Positions 29,740-42,420 of a stretch of DNA of 64,000 nucleotides are shown one piece after another; position 1 is the first letter of the stretch, and each line of letters begins with the position of its first letter. Both the position numbers and the translations under genes were made by a program. Source of the stretch: Protonemura montana (Eukaryota; Arthropoda; Insecta; Plecoptera; Nemouridae); assembly GCA_947568835.1 (NCBI GenBank), contig OX387605.1:18728418-18792417 (forward strand), given 5' to 3'. The notes beneath the pieces are model-generated. The model was not told where the DNA came from and ran no database searches. It worked only from the letters and a program-made list of their open reading frames with translations.

Positions 29740-32138
29740 GGGTCATTCCATGTCAAATAGGACCACCCTTGACCTTGACCGACTCAGAATTTCATGAAAT
29801 TCGGCACACTTGTTCAGAATGTTGGTTTGAGTAAAAGTATTTTTTTGTTTGTTTTTTACTCGAAGAGTTCAAAAGTTACAGGGGGTTGAAGTTCGGGTGT
29901 TTTCACCCCCCGCGCGCATATCACCGTCACATTATATACTTTATCTCGGGTTGTATGACAGCTACAGAGTTCCAGGAGAGCTCATCTGAAAGCTTATTAA
30001 ATTCTCTACTTGAATATATAATAATATGTACCACTTGGTGTACAGCTAATTTACCTTGATTTTCTACATCTGCATTTTCAAAAAACGCCACTGGAAAAAA
30101 CCCTCCCCTTTCATTTACCTAAAAAAAATGTATTAATGTTGCCAATATATGAATGAATATTTGTGCCAAAATTCAGAGTTGGCCCTTGACAGGTTTTCAA
30201 GAAAAAAAAAATCTTGTGTAAAAAAGTTTTTTTATCAGGCAGTTCCAGAGCATAGATCCTATACCCACAATGCATAACAGCTCAGGCTTTTATCAACATG
30301 GTGAGTAATGCTCATTTTACATTTGATTGTGTTTGTTCCACTTTTCAATACACGTTTATTCTTGAAAGCACACTTTCATCAAGTGACATGTTGAAACTAG
30401 AAATGTGTGCAGAAGTCAAAAACTTATAATTTCTTGTCTGAACCTCATACTTGATAACCTGCATTAGTTTCTCTTCACATATTGAAGAGTGTGGTAGTGA
30501 ATTTATTGCCCACACCCTTAACATTTTTTGTGTTTGTACAACTAAACAATGTGTTCAGTTGGACAGTTCTTCAAAGAAGAGTGTGAAGAACATATGCACA
30601 TTACTGGCAACTTGGAAAGTGACAATCAAATTTTATGAGCATTGCGTTCAAAATGTGAAAATATTACATCAGTGTGCAGTTACATGAAAATACATTTCTT
30701 GTACATTATTGCCTTGGCAACAAGTCGTGCTGTGATCCTTTTAAAACACACACTGGCACACACAGAGGTAAAAGATTGACATCAATTAATTTAACATACA
30801 GAAATAAATATCTGGAGATTGTGGAACTTATTCCTGGGAATAAATTATGCTCGACCTGTCGGAAACTACTACTACTAAAGCAAAAAGAATAAAATACCAT
30901 TTCCATTCAGACACCAACGAAATCTGCTGAACCTGACTAACCTTTAGTGGAAACAGATTCTGCGTTAAAACTAGTTAACCAGTCTTTAGCTGCATTTGGT
31001 GTATCTCCACTCAACAGGAAAAGATTAAAAGGTAAATCTAAATTATATTTAAAAAGAAAACGCCGTGATGCAACCAAGAGTTTCAAGAAGCGGCTGAAAC
31101 TTGTGTCCTCGGTGACGAATATGATTCGCATGAAGATTTTTCCAAGAAAGCAGTAACAAAGTTGGGGATTTTAATGTATTTTCATGTAACTGCACACTGA
31201 TGTAATATTTTCACATTTTGAACGCAATGCTAATAAAATTTGATTGTCACTTTCCAAGTTGCCAGTAATGTGCATATGTTCTTCACACTCTTCTTTGAAG
31301 AACTGTCCAACTGAACACATTGTTTAGTTATACAAACACAAAAAATGTTAAGGGTGTGGACAATAAATTCACTACCACACTCTTCAATATGTGAAGAGAA
31401 ACTAATGCAGGTTATCAAGTATGAGGTTCAGACAAGAAATTATAAGTTTTTGACTTCTGCACACATTTCTAGTTTCAACATGTCACTTGATGAAAGTGTG
31501 CTTTCAAGAATAAACGTGTATTGAAAAGTGGAACAAACACAATCAAATGTAAAATGAGCATTACTCACCATGTTGATAAAAGCCTGAGCTGTTATGCATT
31601 GTGGGTATAGGATCTATGCTCTGGAACTGCCTGATAAAAAACTTTTTTACACAAGATATTTTTTTTCTTGAAAACCTGTGAAGGGCCAACTCTGAATTTT
31701 GGCACAAATATTCATACATATGTTGGCAACATTAATACATTTTTTTTAGGTAAATGAAAGGGGAGGGTTTTTTCCAGTGGCGTTTTTTGAAAATGCAGAT
31801 GTAGAAAATCAAGATAAATTAGCTGTACACCAAGTGGTACATATTATTATATATTCAAGTAGAGAATTTAATAAGCTTTCAGATGAGCTCTCCTGGAACT
31901 CTGTAGCTGTCATACAACCCGAGATAAAGTATATAATGTGACGGTGATACGCGCGCGGGGGGTGAAAACACCCGAACTTCAACCCCCTGTAACTTTTGAA
32001 CTCTTCGAGTAAAAAACAAACAAAAAAATACTTTTACTCAAACCAACATTCTGAACAAGTGTGCCGAATTTCATGAAATTCTGAGTCGGTCAAGGTCAAA
32101 ACTCATTTAAAGTGGTCCTATTTCACATGGAATGACCC
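29740..32138. mobile_element. 2.4 kb palindromic DNA transposon with ~0.96 kb terminal inverted repeats
   Basis: The left arm (29740-30696) and right arm (31173-32138) are near-identical reverse complements, both starting GGGTCATTCCATGT. The tetranucleotide TATG directly flanks both ends (29736-29739 and 32139-32142), a clear target-site duplication. The 476 bp centre (30697-31172) holds coding remnants on the plus strand. The arm similarity is very high, with only scattered substitutions and short indels (957 versus 966 bp), so insertion or arm homogenisation looks recent. The arms themselves carry no long frame. Long-arm cut-and-paste elements of this shape are known in arthropod genomes, but I cannot assign a superfamily from the ends alone. 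Confidence 0.9.
30674..31160 (+). pseudogene. Decayed transposon-encoded protein in the palindrome centre
   Basis: The frame from 30674 reads KSCCDPFKTHTG and later NKLCSTCRKLL, a Cys-rich pattern that looks zinc-binding, then stops at 30892. A second frame from 30947 reads ALKLVNQSLAAFGVSPLN followed by a very basic stretch (KRKRRDATKSFKKRLKL) and ends at 31156. Between them and after them the reading shifts. A Cys-rich head followed by an 'LN..L...G.SPL' helix recalls a large set of uncharacterised, repeat-encoded proteins in arthropods and cnidarians. That resemblance is from memory, not a search. No transposase catalytic motif is visible, so this copy is non-autonomous. Confidence 0.55.
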
Positions 32139-32142
32139 TATG
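32139..32142 (+). repeat. Target-site duplication TATG, right copy
   Basis: TATG immediately after the final CCC of the right inverted repeat; the partner copy is at 29736-29739. Confidence 0.75.
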
Positions 32143-32536
32143 TCAAAGGCTAACAGATAAACAAATTATCAGTCATTAGGTTAAATTGTGCAGTTGTATT
32201 TTATAACACACATACAGGCGTGTAATTTTTCTAGCAGCACATACCACACTAGCTACAACAAAAATGTTTTGTAGTTTCAGCAGTTTGTCTTTCGCTGACA
32301 ATACACTCATGCTGGTATGTTCTTCAAAGGTCAACTAGACTATGTTATGATAATGAGCATTATAAGATTGAGAGTAATAATAACCCATCTTAATGTGTAA
32401 ATTTCATATATTGGCAGTAAATCAATCAAGTTGAATCATTATCCCACAAAAACCAGTCACTTTCATTTCTCATTAAAGAACCCTCAGATGTTAAAAGATA
32501 AGTTACGTATAGAAATAGTACCACTGACAGAGGCAT
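32143..32536. other. Intergenic sequence and SERF 3' UTR
   Basis: AT-rich, no gene recognised. The right-hand part must carry the 3' UTR of the minus-strand SERF gene. Confidence 0.45.
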
Positions 32537-33217
32537 TTAGCTATTCGAGCTGGACTGGCCTGCACCATCTGTCTTCTTCATCTGCTTCTGACGCATCAGA
32601 TCAGCGTCTCTGGAACAAAAATTTTTTTTTCAGACGAGCACATGCACCAATTCGAGAACGAAGCCTCGTTTTAATGGATTGAACTAGTAGTCGACTTCGA
32701 ATTACTCACCGCTGCTTACGCTGTTCCAAGCTCATTCCGTCCTTATCTCCAGCTTTCTTCTTAGCATCTTGGAGCTTTTTGAGATTTTTTTCCCGGGCCA
32801 GCTCACGTTGGTTTCCGCCTGCACAAAATTTCGAATAAAAAAATGTATGAAGCCAAGGACATGATTATTGAAATAACTGGATTAGATATAGAATTTAGAA
32901 ATCAATCATACCAATATTATACGTTTAATGATAGGTACTGCCATAGAAAAAGGATTCTATGATACCGCCCACACAATCGAAGAGTTCACCAATAACCCCA
33001 TTTGTTAAATTTAAGCACCACTACCCATTGTTTAAGGTGAAAAGCTATGGTCCAGTTTAGAAATTAGGCTTTATATTGAAACTCAATTCCCTAAAATAGG
33101 TGCCAAGAGCCTTCCAACAAACAGAGCAACTATTCTTACGTGATCATACCTGAAGATAGGGTTAATGCGACTCCACAAAATTAACACTTGAAACATAAAT
33201 GTGTACTTACGAGTCAT
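32537..33217 (-). CDS. SERF: SERF family small EDRK-rich protein
   Basis: Small, highly charged protein of the 4F5/SERF family, known to bind RNA and to alter aggregation of amyloidogenic proteins. Three exons: 33211-33217 (only ATGACTC), 32710-32818 and 32537-32609, phases consistent, 62 residues in all. The sequence MTRGNQRELAREKNLKKLQD is the family hallmark, followed by GMSLEQRKQRDADLMRQKQ and a serine-rich tail ending SSSNS. Length matches the family. The tiny first coding exon means the start was fixed by splice phase rather than by a long open frame. The gene stands alone: the transposon is downstream and a gene-poor region upstream. Confidence 0.93.
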
Positions 33218-36200
33218 TGCGTGGATCCGGACCTCACTCTCCGAAAAGCAAAGCAAGTGATGTACTCAACGGTGGTTGAGCAAATAATAAGCAGACACAA
33301 ATTTGGGACGAAGTCGATGTCAGCAGGCTGTCAAAATAAATAATAATAAAGTCCTGCACTCTGCAGCTCTGCAGCGCTGCCACAGCGCTTCGTGGATCTT
33401 GGATACCACTACCACCACGCTATCTACCCACAAAAAAGTGCACGAAAACTTGAAAATGTGTTTTCTATTTTAAGATTTTTTTAATTTTAAAAATAAGTGT
33501 GTACTACTTGAACGAGACAAGTACATATGGTTACGTAAAAGTAGAATTTCCTAGATCAGTTTCGTTTTTATTGATTACTTTCTTTAAATATTTATTATAA
33601 TTATTACAAAATCCATATGGCGTGCCTTACCAGCCATACAATGCCATACAATGCATAGTCATACTATTATCAGAGAATATATTATTACTGTTTGGATACA
33701 AGACAACAGTCATTAAATAAAACGTAATAGAGCGGAAAATGACGCCTTTTTAGTCGCTCAACAACATGTCCCAACAATAATGCAGATTTTTTGCAACTTT
33801 AATCTTAAATTCCAATTTAAACGTTTTATTTCCGTTTTATGAAATAACATTTTTTCCATCAGGCATCAATTCAATTTTTGGAAAAAGTTCGTACAGAATT
33901 TATTGCAACATTAAATGAGCAAGCTTCATCAAGGTCACGTTGGCTCGTTAATAGATGAGTATTGATTGTTTAGCTAACAATTACACAGAAAAGTGACTGC
34001 TCGGTGTCAGAATGTAGACACTGGGTGCTGAGAAAGAGATTATATATTTTACCTGGTAAGAAAAGTTCTTTGTTTAAAGCCTGATTGTTGCTGTCTGTAC
34101 AGCAACCACGTACTATGGATGGTGCAAAACTTGCCTTTCTCAACTTATCGATATTGACAGCACATGGATGAGGGAAAGAATAGACATATTTTCTTCCTCC
34201 TTTTTTGAGATGGTTTAGTTTCTTCTCATCAGTAAGGTAGTGTGGCAAAAAATTAGGTAAAGAAGATTTATTGCCAACCTCTCAGAGGCACAGAATGTAT
34301 GTAATTTTGAAAATGTTCATATAAAAATTGAATTCTTGTAACATTTGGAACTGTGAGGTGCACACATTGTCTGGGAAATATCTCTGATTAGCATCGAATG
34401 GGGCGCTAGTATTCTGGCATCAGTTTGTGAAGTGTGCCATAGTTCCCACGATTCATCTTGGGAATGTGTTGACGCTCGCAGTGAAGTCCTGTCCCTATTA
34501 TCCGTTCCAAACTGCCTCTCCCAATTAGTTGCAATGTTCATTAAATATAAAATAGATGAATATTTGAGTAAGTTGGCAAGTAGCGACCTGAGGGATCCCT
34601 GTGGACGAACATCTCCAAACATGGTCACAAACTAAATGCGAGCCAGTGATTGGTCGACAGAGTCCAAAGTTGTGGAATCTGGAGAGGGAGCTTGAGGAAC
34701 GCGAGAGGAAGACCAACAAAGTAGCAGGTCGATGGCCGAGGCCGGTGAACCGAGCAGACAAAGGAGCAGGAAGACGGCTGGAGGCCGCTGGACTGAGCGG
34801 ACGCAATTGGGCCATCGTCTGGCAGACCAACAAAGAGACGGTAGGGGAGCAAAGTTTTGGAAGTACGGCGCCTTGCTCTAACGCGCCCTGAGCTACGAGC
34901 CGCCTGGATACCACAACGTCGCTCGATTTGCAACGCTGTCTTGATTCACGACGCCTGCTCGATTGTGCCTGGAGTTGCGACGCTGTCCCGAGTTACGACG
35001 CCTGAGTAGCAATTCGCCTTGATACCACGATGCCTGCTCGACTGCGCCTTGAGCTACGAGCTACCTCAAACTACGAGCCGAAGCCTGATCGACCGCGACA
35101 CACAGCTACACCGGCTATCGTACTCTAGTAACATTTATATTTGTATTCTGGCCAGACATCTAGTTAGGAAACTAGGGATCTTTTGTCTTATCATTCATAG
35201 AGTAAATTGTGGTTTTTTTATCCAGAGCGTAGTATTCATGTATTGCATAGAGCAAATTGGTTTCGTTTGTAAGCAGATTTTGGGTTAGTCAAAGTATGTA
35301 TCTTGCATTCTACCCCCTCGTATGATCGCACTGAGTGCGTCGGCACACTTTCTGGAGATATCAGGCAATCCAAGCAGGGGTTCCGGGTTTGGGCATCTTG
35401 GTACTTACAGAACAGTCCACATTGCTGATGTGATTTTTTTTGTATGCATTAATCGTGTACTGATTTTATGAGAAATCTATTTAACTAGGTTAAATTTATT
35501 TAACACCCAGGATTCTATGCATTTGCCTAAGTCATACAAGTAGGGGTAGACTATTTATAAATAGCAAATGGATGGTCTGCCTGTATGTATCAACTGCATT
35601 CATCAACCAATCATGGACCGCCGACTACATGCTAGGGGCCCACGGTACTGCAAGTGCAGATGCAAAAGCTTAATTTCACTACCTGAAGCAAAATGTTCCA
35701 AAGAAAGGAATAGAAAAATCATAAAAATTTACGAGATGAAAGACTAACAATTATTTTGCATTTAAAGGGCATTGTCACGATTGTCCCTTAAGAAATGAGA
35801 GTAACTTCAAACAAGAGCCTGATAAGCTTATTTCTTTTTCAAAACACCAAGTCTCTACTAGCTTGAAAAAACGCTATTAGCGTCTAGATATATTTCATTT
35901 AGCATCCGAGTCCTTTTGCGTCCCCCAAAGTTGTAGACCAGGGAATACTGTAGGGTGGAAGTGAGCTCGAGTTATTTCTTAGACATGCTGTCAAATTGCT
36001 ACATTGTCAACTATTGGAAGAAGCAATGCGTTGCCTTTCAATAAAACTCTTTGTCTACCCTGACAGAAAAGGAAAATAAGGAGGAATATTTGGTACATGG
36101 CTCAGCTAGGTAGATGCCCAGCTGTGAATGCACAGGCATTATCACATTACAAAATCTGTAAGAACTATATGTAGGTACCACGTATTTCTTTATTGTATCA

Positions 36201-36598
36201 AAAATTTCCAGAGAAGCAGAGATAAAAAAAGTGATCTTTTGCTTACAAAACTATGTAACTGCATATCCACAAAAGGAATGATAGGTTCGGGTGAGGCACC
36301 TGCTAGTTGACGAGCCTATAGAAAGCTGCAGGCTTTTAGCATCACAAATTAGATAAAACAAAGATAAGATTACGAAGAAGACATTAACAAACTTCATATT
36401 TTTCTTCCGAATGCCTGATAAGCCAACTCAAATGATAGAAACCAACAATATTGCTTAAGTCGAGCTTCAACGCAGGAAGCTTGAAATTTCAGTGACACCA
36501 CATGGCAATGAACGGTTTTAGAGACTAAAAGATCTGTTTCGTTCGCATATAGCCTCTTATCAGTAAGTGTGCCCACAGGACACAAAATGCAGCACATC
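33218..36598. other. Gene-poor region between SERF and PDIA3
   Basis: About 3.4 kb. The left edge is the SERF promoter. A 92-codon minus frame at 33970-34248 and overlapping frames at 34317-34930 have no recognisable domain. A GC-rich patch at about 34640-35100 ends in short degenerate repeats such as 'cgatgcctgctcgactgcgc'. The right part is the PDIA3 3' UTR, with a minus-strand AATAAA (TTTATT at 36189-36194). I see no supported gene here. Confidence 0.45.
36189..36194 (-). terminator. Candidate polyadenylation signal of PDIA3
   Basis: TTTATT on the plus strand reads AATAAA on the minus strand, about 405 bp after the PDIA3 stop codon. It is one plausible 3' end for that transcript. Confidence 0.4.
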
Positions 36599-39500
36599 TT
36601 AAAGCTCTTCCTTGCCCGATCCTTTCTTGACGTTCCCACTCCTGTCCCAGCCCTTGAGTTCATTGGTGGCCTCCTTGGCGATGTGCTTGATGAAGTCCGC
36701 AACTTCTCGGCCGCCCTCGTACCTCACCGGTGACGACTTGCTGTCCTTCGGCACCCAGTAGAGCGTGGGGAAGCCGCGCACCTCATAAGTTGCTGGCACG
36801 TCGTTATTGGAAGCATCCATCTTGACGATGACCACATCCTCATCTTTCAGCTGCAACAAATTATTACCTTTTAGTTCATAGTTCAACTCTATCAAGATCT
36901 GTCAGACATATCTAACAAACTAAAATCCTCTCAAAAAGGTCGTGACCAAAAGTTAGCACAAGTCTAACATCTGGAAAAGGTGGAGACTGGGGTTTAATTC
37001 CTTAATTGGGTACACATTTTTGAGAGTATAGTAGTAATCATAACAATACAATACTCTGGCTACTGCAAGTATTCACAACCAACACATTTCTTGACATTTT
37101 TTTTAGCTACTTAGGTACACTTTTGACACTATAACTTGGTAGCATAATTTGGTTTCCGTTTTAACACTCATTCAGCCTTGGGCTGTTTATTCTGTTTGTT
37201 ATATTGGAAATTAATTGAAAACTCAATGGTAGTATGCTCTACAAACAGCCTGAACCTGAATGGGTGTTTCAATGCAATCACCTCGGACCACTTTTTGGTG
37301 CCGTATCAAAGACTTCATCACCCTCTGGCTAAAAACAACAACTCTTGACATTTGTTGCCAAATTAATAAACTATTCAGCCACTGAAACTGTACCCACCTT
37401 TTCACCGAGCTCGTCGAAAATGGGAGCGAGCTTCTTGCAGTGGCCACACCAAGGAGCGTAGAACTCGATAAATGTGTCTTTGCCGTTGTCGGTGACAATT
37501 TCGTCAAAGTTCTTGCCAACGGCCACCATGACGGGTCCCGTGTTGTAGTCGGGAAGGGGCTCGGACTTGAGATAGATCTCGAGCTCGTCGGCCTCCATGC
37601 TCTTCACAAACTTCTCCAAGTTGTCGACGCTGTGCAAAGATAAATACTATTATATAACATCACCTAATCAATATAATTCTAGCCTAACGTTTGGCATGTT
37701 GGAAACACTGGACCTCGTGAGTTCAAGGGGGAAATACTGATAGTTTTGTGTAGCTAACTCTAAAACTGGATGAGTTATTGAGATGAAACAAAAACGATGT
37801 TAAATGTCAATAAAAAGTCAAGAAAAGATGCAATTTTTTTTCTTCGGCCCACCCAAAACTTAGTGTGAAAGTGAAGCAAGCCTGACCCGAAAAAGGGCTC
37901 GTAGTTAAGCCTCCCAAAATTTAAACAAATAACACTCTACAATTCACTCATCAATTGAAACTTACCTGAACTCATCCTTCATGATGAACTTCTGATTCTT
38001 AGCGTTGCGAGCAAAAACAACCGGCTTGTCGCCCTTGACGTAGTCGTAACCAAATTCATTCAACTCGTGCTGGAAGTCATCCTTGGCGCTGATTGCAAAG
38101 TTCACGTTTGCAAAACCTTTCGCCACTTTGAGAATTCGGTTCCTCCAGTAGTTAGTCCCTAAGAGTGAATAAGGATACCATTAAATATATTGTTAGGACA
38201 GCTAGAGATTCACGGTTATTTTTACAAGTTGCAATGTTGGGAAAATTATGGTGAAATCATAAGTCGAAAAATAGGTAGGCTAGCAGTCTTGGCACTAACG
38301 TTTTACACAGAATTTATTTAGCCAGCAGCACATGGCTAGATACAGTACTGATAGATTTTGTCAGGTGGCACATGCGTTCATCAATTTCAACAAACTATTG
38401 TCTATAATTAAATGACAATAGCTGCAAATATCAGTTGAACACAAAATGTATATTAAATGCTGAGGGTTACATGAAATAAGTGGTAGGGAAAATCAGCCTC
38501 ATTTACTTGCAAAATATCTACAGTTGAAAATTCAACACTAACGAGACCAAGGCAGTAGTCAACAACTTTTACCGGCCTATATGGCATCTCCACCCGCCAC
38601 TTGGTTGGTGATTATCAGGCACAACGGTGTACATTATCGCTAAGATACTTGAGTAAACCTAAATAAATGTATGGTGTTATTAAAGCTACACTGCAGGGAC
38701 AGGAGAGCCTAGGCTAGTGGACTTCAAAGCAGGGAGACAATCAAGTTTCAAGTTGAGACACACTTGAAATTAATCGTAGCCAATTGTTTGTTTAGTTTCC
38801 ATTCACTTCTTAAAACAAAACATGGGAGTGGGTAAAAACCCTGTAAAGTACGTCCAAATTACTAACTACTTAGTGCTTGATTTTTGACAGTAACCTATCA
38901 GCAAAACAGCAATTAGAACCATCTGAAAATTGCAAATTTTTAGTTTCAGGCCCGGTTTGCTTACCCTTGACGTTCTTAACGTAATCAACTCCATAATACG
39001 CTACAACAAGCGGGTTCTTGAACTCATTGCTGTTGTCACGCTGTCGGTGTCCAACCAGGCCGTGGCTGAAGAGAAAAAAACATTGCAATTGAGGTGTAAC
39101 AATTAACAGGCTACATCTGCATTGACTAAACCCAATAAATTGCAAATCCTCTGTAAAATGTGCTTTATATGATCTGAAGTTACTTCTGCTGTTAAGCCTT
39201 GGAAGAATGAAATAACATTTCAAAAATGTGATCCAGAAAACCAAACAAAAATGGAACGAGAAAAACAACCTGTAACAAATGAGTGCTGGATCTTTGAAGC
39301 ACTTCAAGAAAAAATGCAATAAATTGGAGCACGTTCTTTAAGCGTTGAGCATGACGTCAATGTTTGATGTTGAAGACTGCAAAGAGATGCAGTCAACAAG
39401 AGCAAAGTCACTTAACAATATTTGTTAATACTCACTAGTTTTTAGTGATCCACGCTTCGATCGCATCTTTGTTGCTCTCTCCGTCATATTTGACAGAGGC

Positions 39501-42420
39501 TGGTTCGAATTTGTTGTGTAAATGTTTGGGTTGGAACAGCACGACAGCATCCCTACAGAAGTAAGATCGAATATTAGAAAAGTTAAGATAAGTAAAGTAC
39601 TTACAAATTACTAAGAGAGAAAATATAGATCAATTACATTTAGATGGACTCCTTTTTATAGCAAGTAAGTTTGTTCATCTCTCAGAATAGTGACACAAGA
39701 ATTTTTGGCGATACTACTTGTATTTATAATAATCTTGCAAAAAGCACTAAATAGTAAGAGGAAGGCAGAACATACTTCTCTCCTTGTTTTGCTAACACCT
39801 TAGCATCTTCAGAGTGTCCAAATTTAACTTTCTCGCGGAGTTTATCAGTAAGTTTTCCAAATGCTTCTTTCAGTTCAGAAACGGCTTCAAAGAAGCCAAC
39901 AACAACCACTTCATCTTTCCCAAGAAACGCTTCAAAGTCAGCGACAGAAGACAATTCCTTCGAGCTAGGTCCCACCTGGGACTGCAAGTGCTTGACAATG
40001 CCAGCTGCAAAAGGGATAATGTTACATTTAGAAAATAACTAATGAAAATTGGTTTGAAAAGCCAAGATGAAAATAAAAGATCATCACCAGATAAAAAAAC
40101 TTTAAATAGTTGACATTGCGGAAGGTACCAAAAGGATAATAAATAAGTAACAATTAATTTTTCTAATTTTTACTGGAGATGTTAAGTGGTATTATCAAGC
40201 AATTTTATGGCAACATTACAGTTTCTTTTTCTAGTGTTTTTGAAGTGAATTGAACAGAAATCTTTCTGTAACGGAGCAAAACTGTTGACAACACTAACAT
40301 CAAACGACATCTCTGAACTGCTCCATCCTACCGTGGAGGTTAAAATTTTTATCCCAAACCATCAAGTACAGCATACAAATATTTAAAGGAAAAATCAGAT
40401 TTTCCCATTTTTTTTTTTTAATTATCGGTCTTTAAATTTCCAGTGATTTTATATCTCTAGTTATTACCCTAGGAAATAGTTCCTTGAAACAAAACCATGA
40501 TGGTAGACAAAGACTTCCAAGATAGGGAACCAAAGTAAATTTTGGAACGAAAAATTACAGAAGAGAAAGATAACTACTGTGATAGTTTGCACACTTTCTC
40601 AAAATAGAGACAGTTTTAATTTTTAGAGTATGTACTAGTTTTAGACTATTACCGGCTTCTCTGGGACCATTGTAATCCTGTGACATTTCTCCACCTCTGA
40701 AGATCTTTAGTGTAGGGTAGCCAGTAACTCCGAACTTGCTACACGTTTCTTTTCCTTCTTCAGTGCAATCAACCTGAAATTATTGAAAATTAAAATTAAA
40801 TTAATTGCCTTGTGAACAGTAAGACATATTATATTAGAAACTTCAGAGCCTATTACTTATTTTAGTCTGCCTACCCAATCTGTATATTAGACTGATTGGG
40901 TGTCGTGTAAGGTTGATACTCGTAAGTATCACTGTAAACAATGACATTTTTAACAGGTCATCTGTTGTGCTTTCTCCACTTAACTACGATTTTAAGTTTC
41001 AGTGTCATTTTAAGTGTTAACAGCATGTACCAGAATCACCAAAAATATATTTATTTGAAAGTCAATTGAATTATGTTTTACAGAATATAGTGTCACAAAA
41101 ATAGTGCTTTTTGTTTTTAGTGTTTTGACGAGACTATGTCTTAAAGCGCATTATATAGGGAGGCATGTACGGATTTGCTATCCAAAATGGCCAATGTGTA
41201 ACAAGCCCTACAGGAAGCAAAGGACAGAGTGCAGTTTATTATCACTAAAAAGTTCAGACAATTCTCTAGAGTTACTTTTTTTTTATTTTCGACAAGCTTA
41301 ACATTGGTGGCGTGAGAGCGGTTGGCGTTCTTAATGTTCTCCATGAGACCAATGTTAAATTACGCAAAATGGCCAATGTGTAACAAGCTCTACAGCATAC
41401 AGGAAGCGAAGGACAGAGTGCGATTTATTATCATTCATTAGTTCAAATAATTCTCTAGTTTTTTTTTTATTTTCGATAAACAAAATATTGGAGGCGTATA
41501 TATTGGTAGTTGAACGTAGTCACGCTTAAATCTCGGCCATGTCAATAAGATACAGCTACACCCGTTTTTTTTTTGTATAGATATGGAGCCATATTTCGTC
41601 ATTTTAGCGTCAACAATGGGCGTAACCATTGATTTGAAACAGAATTCAGTTAATGTACTGTTTCTCCATACCAAAGAAAGTAACAGCAAACAATTAGAAA
41701 TATTGGTTGTACTAAGTGCATACCTAAGCTGGTAGGTACCTGCATAGGGTAGGTTCTTACCTACCTAAGCAAAAATGAATGTTCAGTGAGAAATAAAGTA
41801 ATATGCAACGTAACACTATACTCTGCGTTATGTTTACTACCACACTATTTATCATTGCTAGGTATATAATACAATTTATATTTTAGCATTGACATGGAAG
41901 TTATATATTTTTGTGATAAGGTAAAATATGTCACAAGCTGTTGTCTTTTAAAGCTAATCACAGGAGTTCATCTACGAGTTGGATCGGTTCATACCGACCT
42001 CAATTTGATAACTGTACGGTCATATTTAACTGAGAATCTTGGTCATTTTTATCGTAAGAAGAAGATTTAAAATAAAATATCTACAAATATCATGGTATTT
42101 TACCTTCACTAGGGCGACAGGAGGGTCATTGTCCTTAATGATGCCGGCAGCTTTGGCATATTCGGGTTTCAGCTTTTTGCAGTGCCCGCACCTAAAACAA
42201 CGAAGATTACATTTTAAATATACTTTTCTTATCATTAGCGAACGAGTACGATAAACAACGCTCATGCTTACCAAGGCGCATAAAACATCACCAAAGCGGT
42301 ATCATGCTCGGCTATAACAGTTGAGAAGTCATTATCCGTGAGTTGCAAGACATCAGATTCATTAGCTGATGAGCAATAAAACAATGCTACCAGAACAACA
42401 AGTGCTTTACAAAGAATCAT
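36599..42420 (-). CDS. PDIA3: Protein disulfide isomerase A3 (ERp57/ERp60)
   Basis: Thiol-disulfide oxidoreductase of the ER lumen that works with calnexin/calreticulin on glycoproteins. Nine exons: 42272-42420, 42104-42191, 40653-40773, 39776-40004, 39436-39552, 38965-39065, 37966-38158, 37398-37629 and 36599-36850. They join in phase to 493 residues. A signal peptide spans about residues 1-19 (hydrophobic core VVLVALFYC). The a domain has [11 protein letters not shown] with CGHC at 51-54, split by an intron inside the Trp codon; the a' domain has [14 protein letters not shown] with CGHC at 394-397. The two inactive b domains lie between. The C-terminus is KEEL, an ER-retrieval variant of KDEL. 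The order a-b-b'-a' and the '[11 protein letters not shown]' type sequence point to PDIA3 rather than P4HB or PDIA4. Confidence 0.95.
41183..41495. repeat. Direct duplication of ~130 bp in PDIA3 intron 2
   Basis: The segment from 'aaaatggccaatgtgtaaca' at about 41183 to 41311 recurs at about 41367-41495 in the same orientation. Shared words include 'gaaggacagagtgc' or its variants and 'attctctag' followed by a T-run and 'attttcga'. Copies differ by substitutions and small indels, so it is an old duplication with ~184 bp spacing. Confidence 0.7.

Noticed and set aside
33970-34248. 92-codon minus frame beginning MPHYLTDEKKLNHL
   Set aside because: Not recognised, no supporting splice sites or context; left as unassigned sequence.
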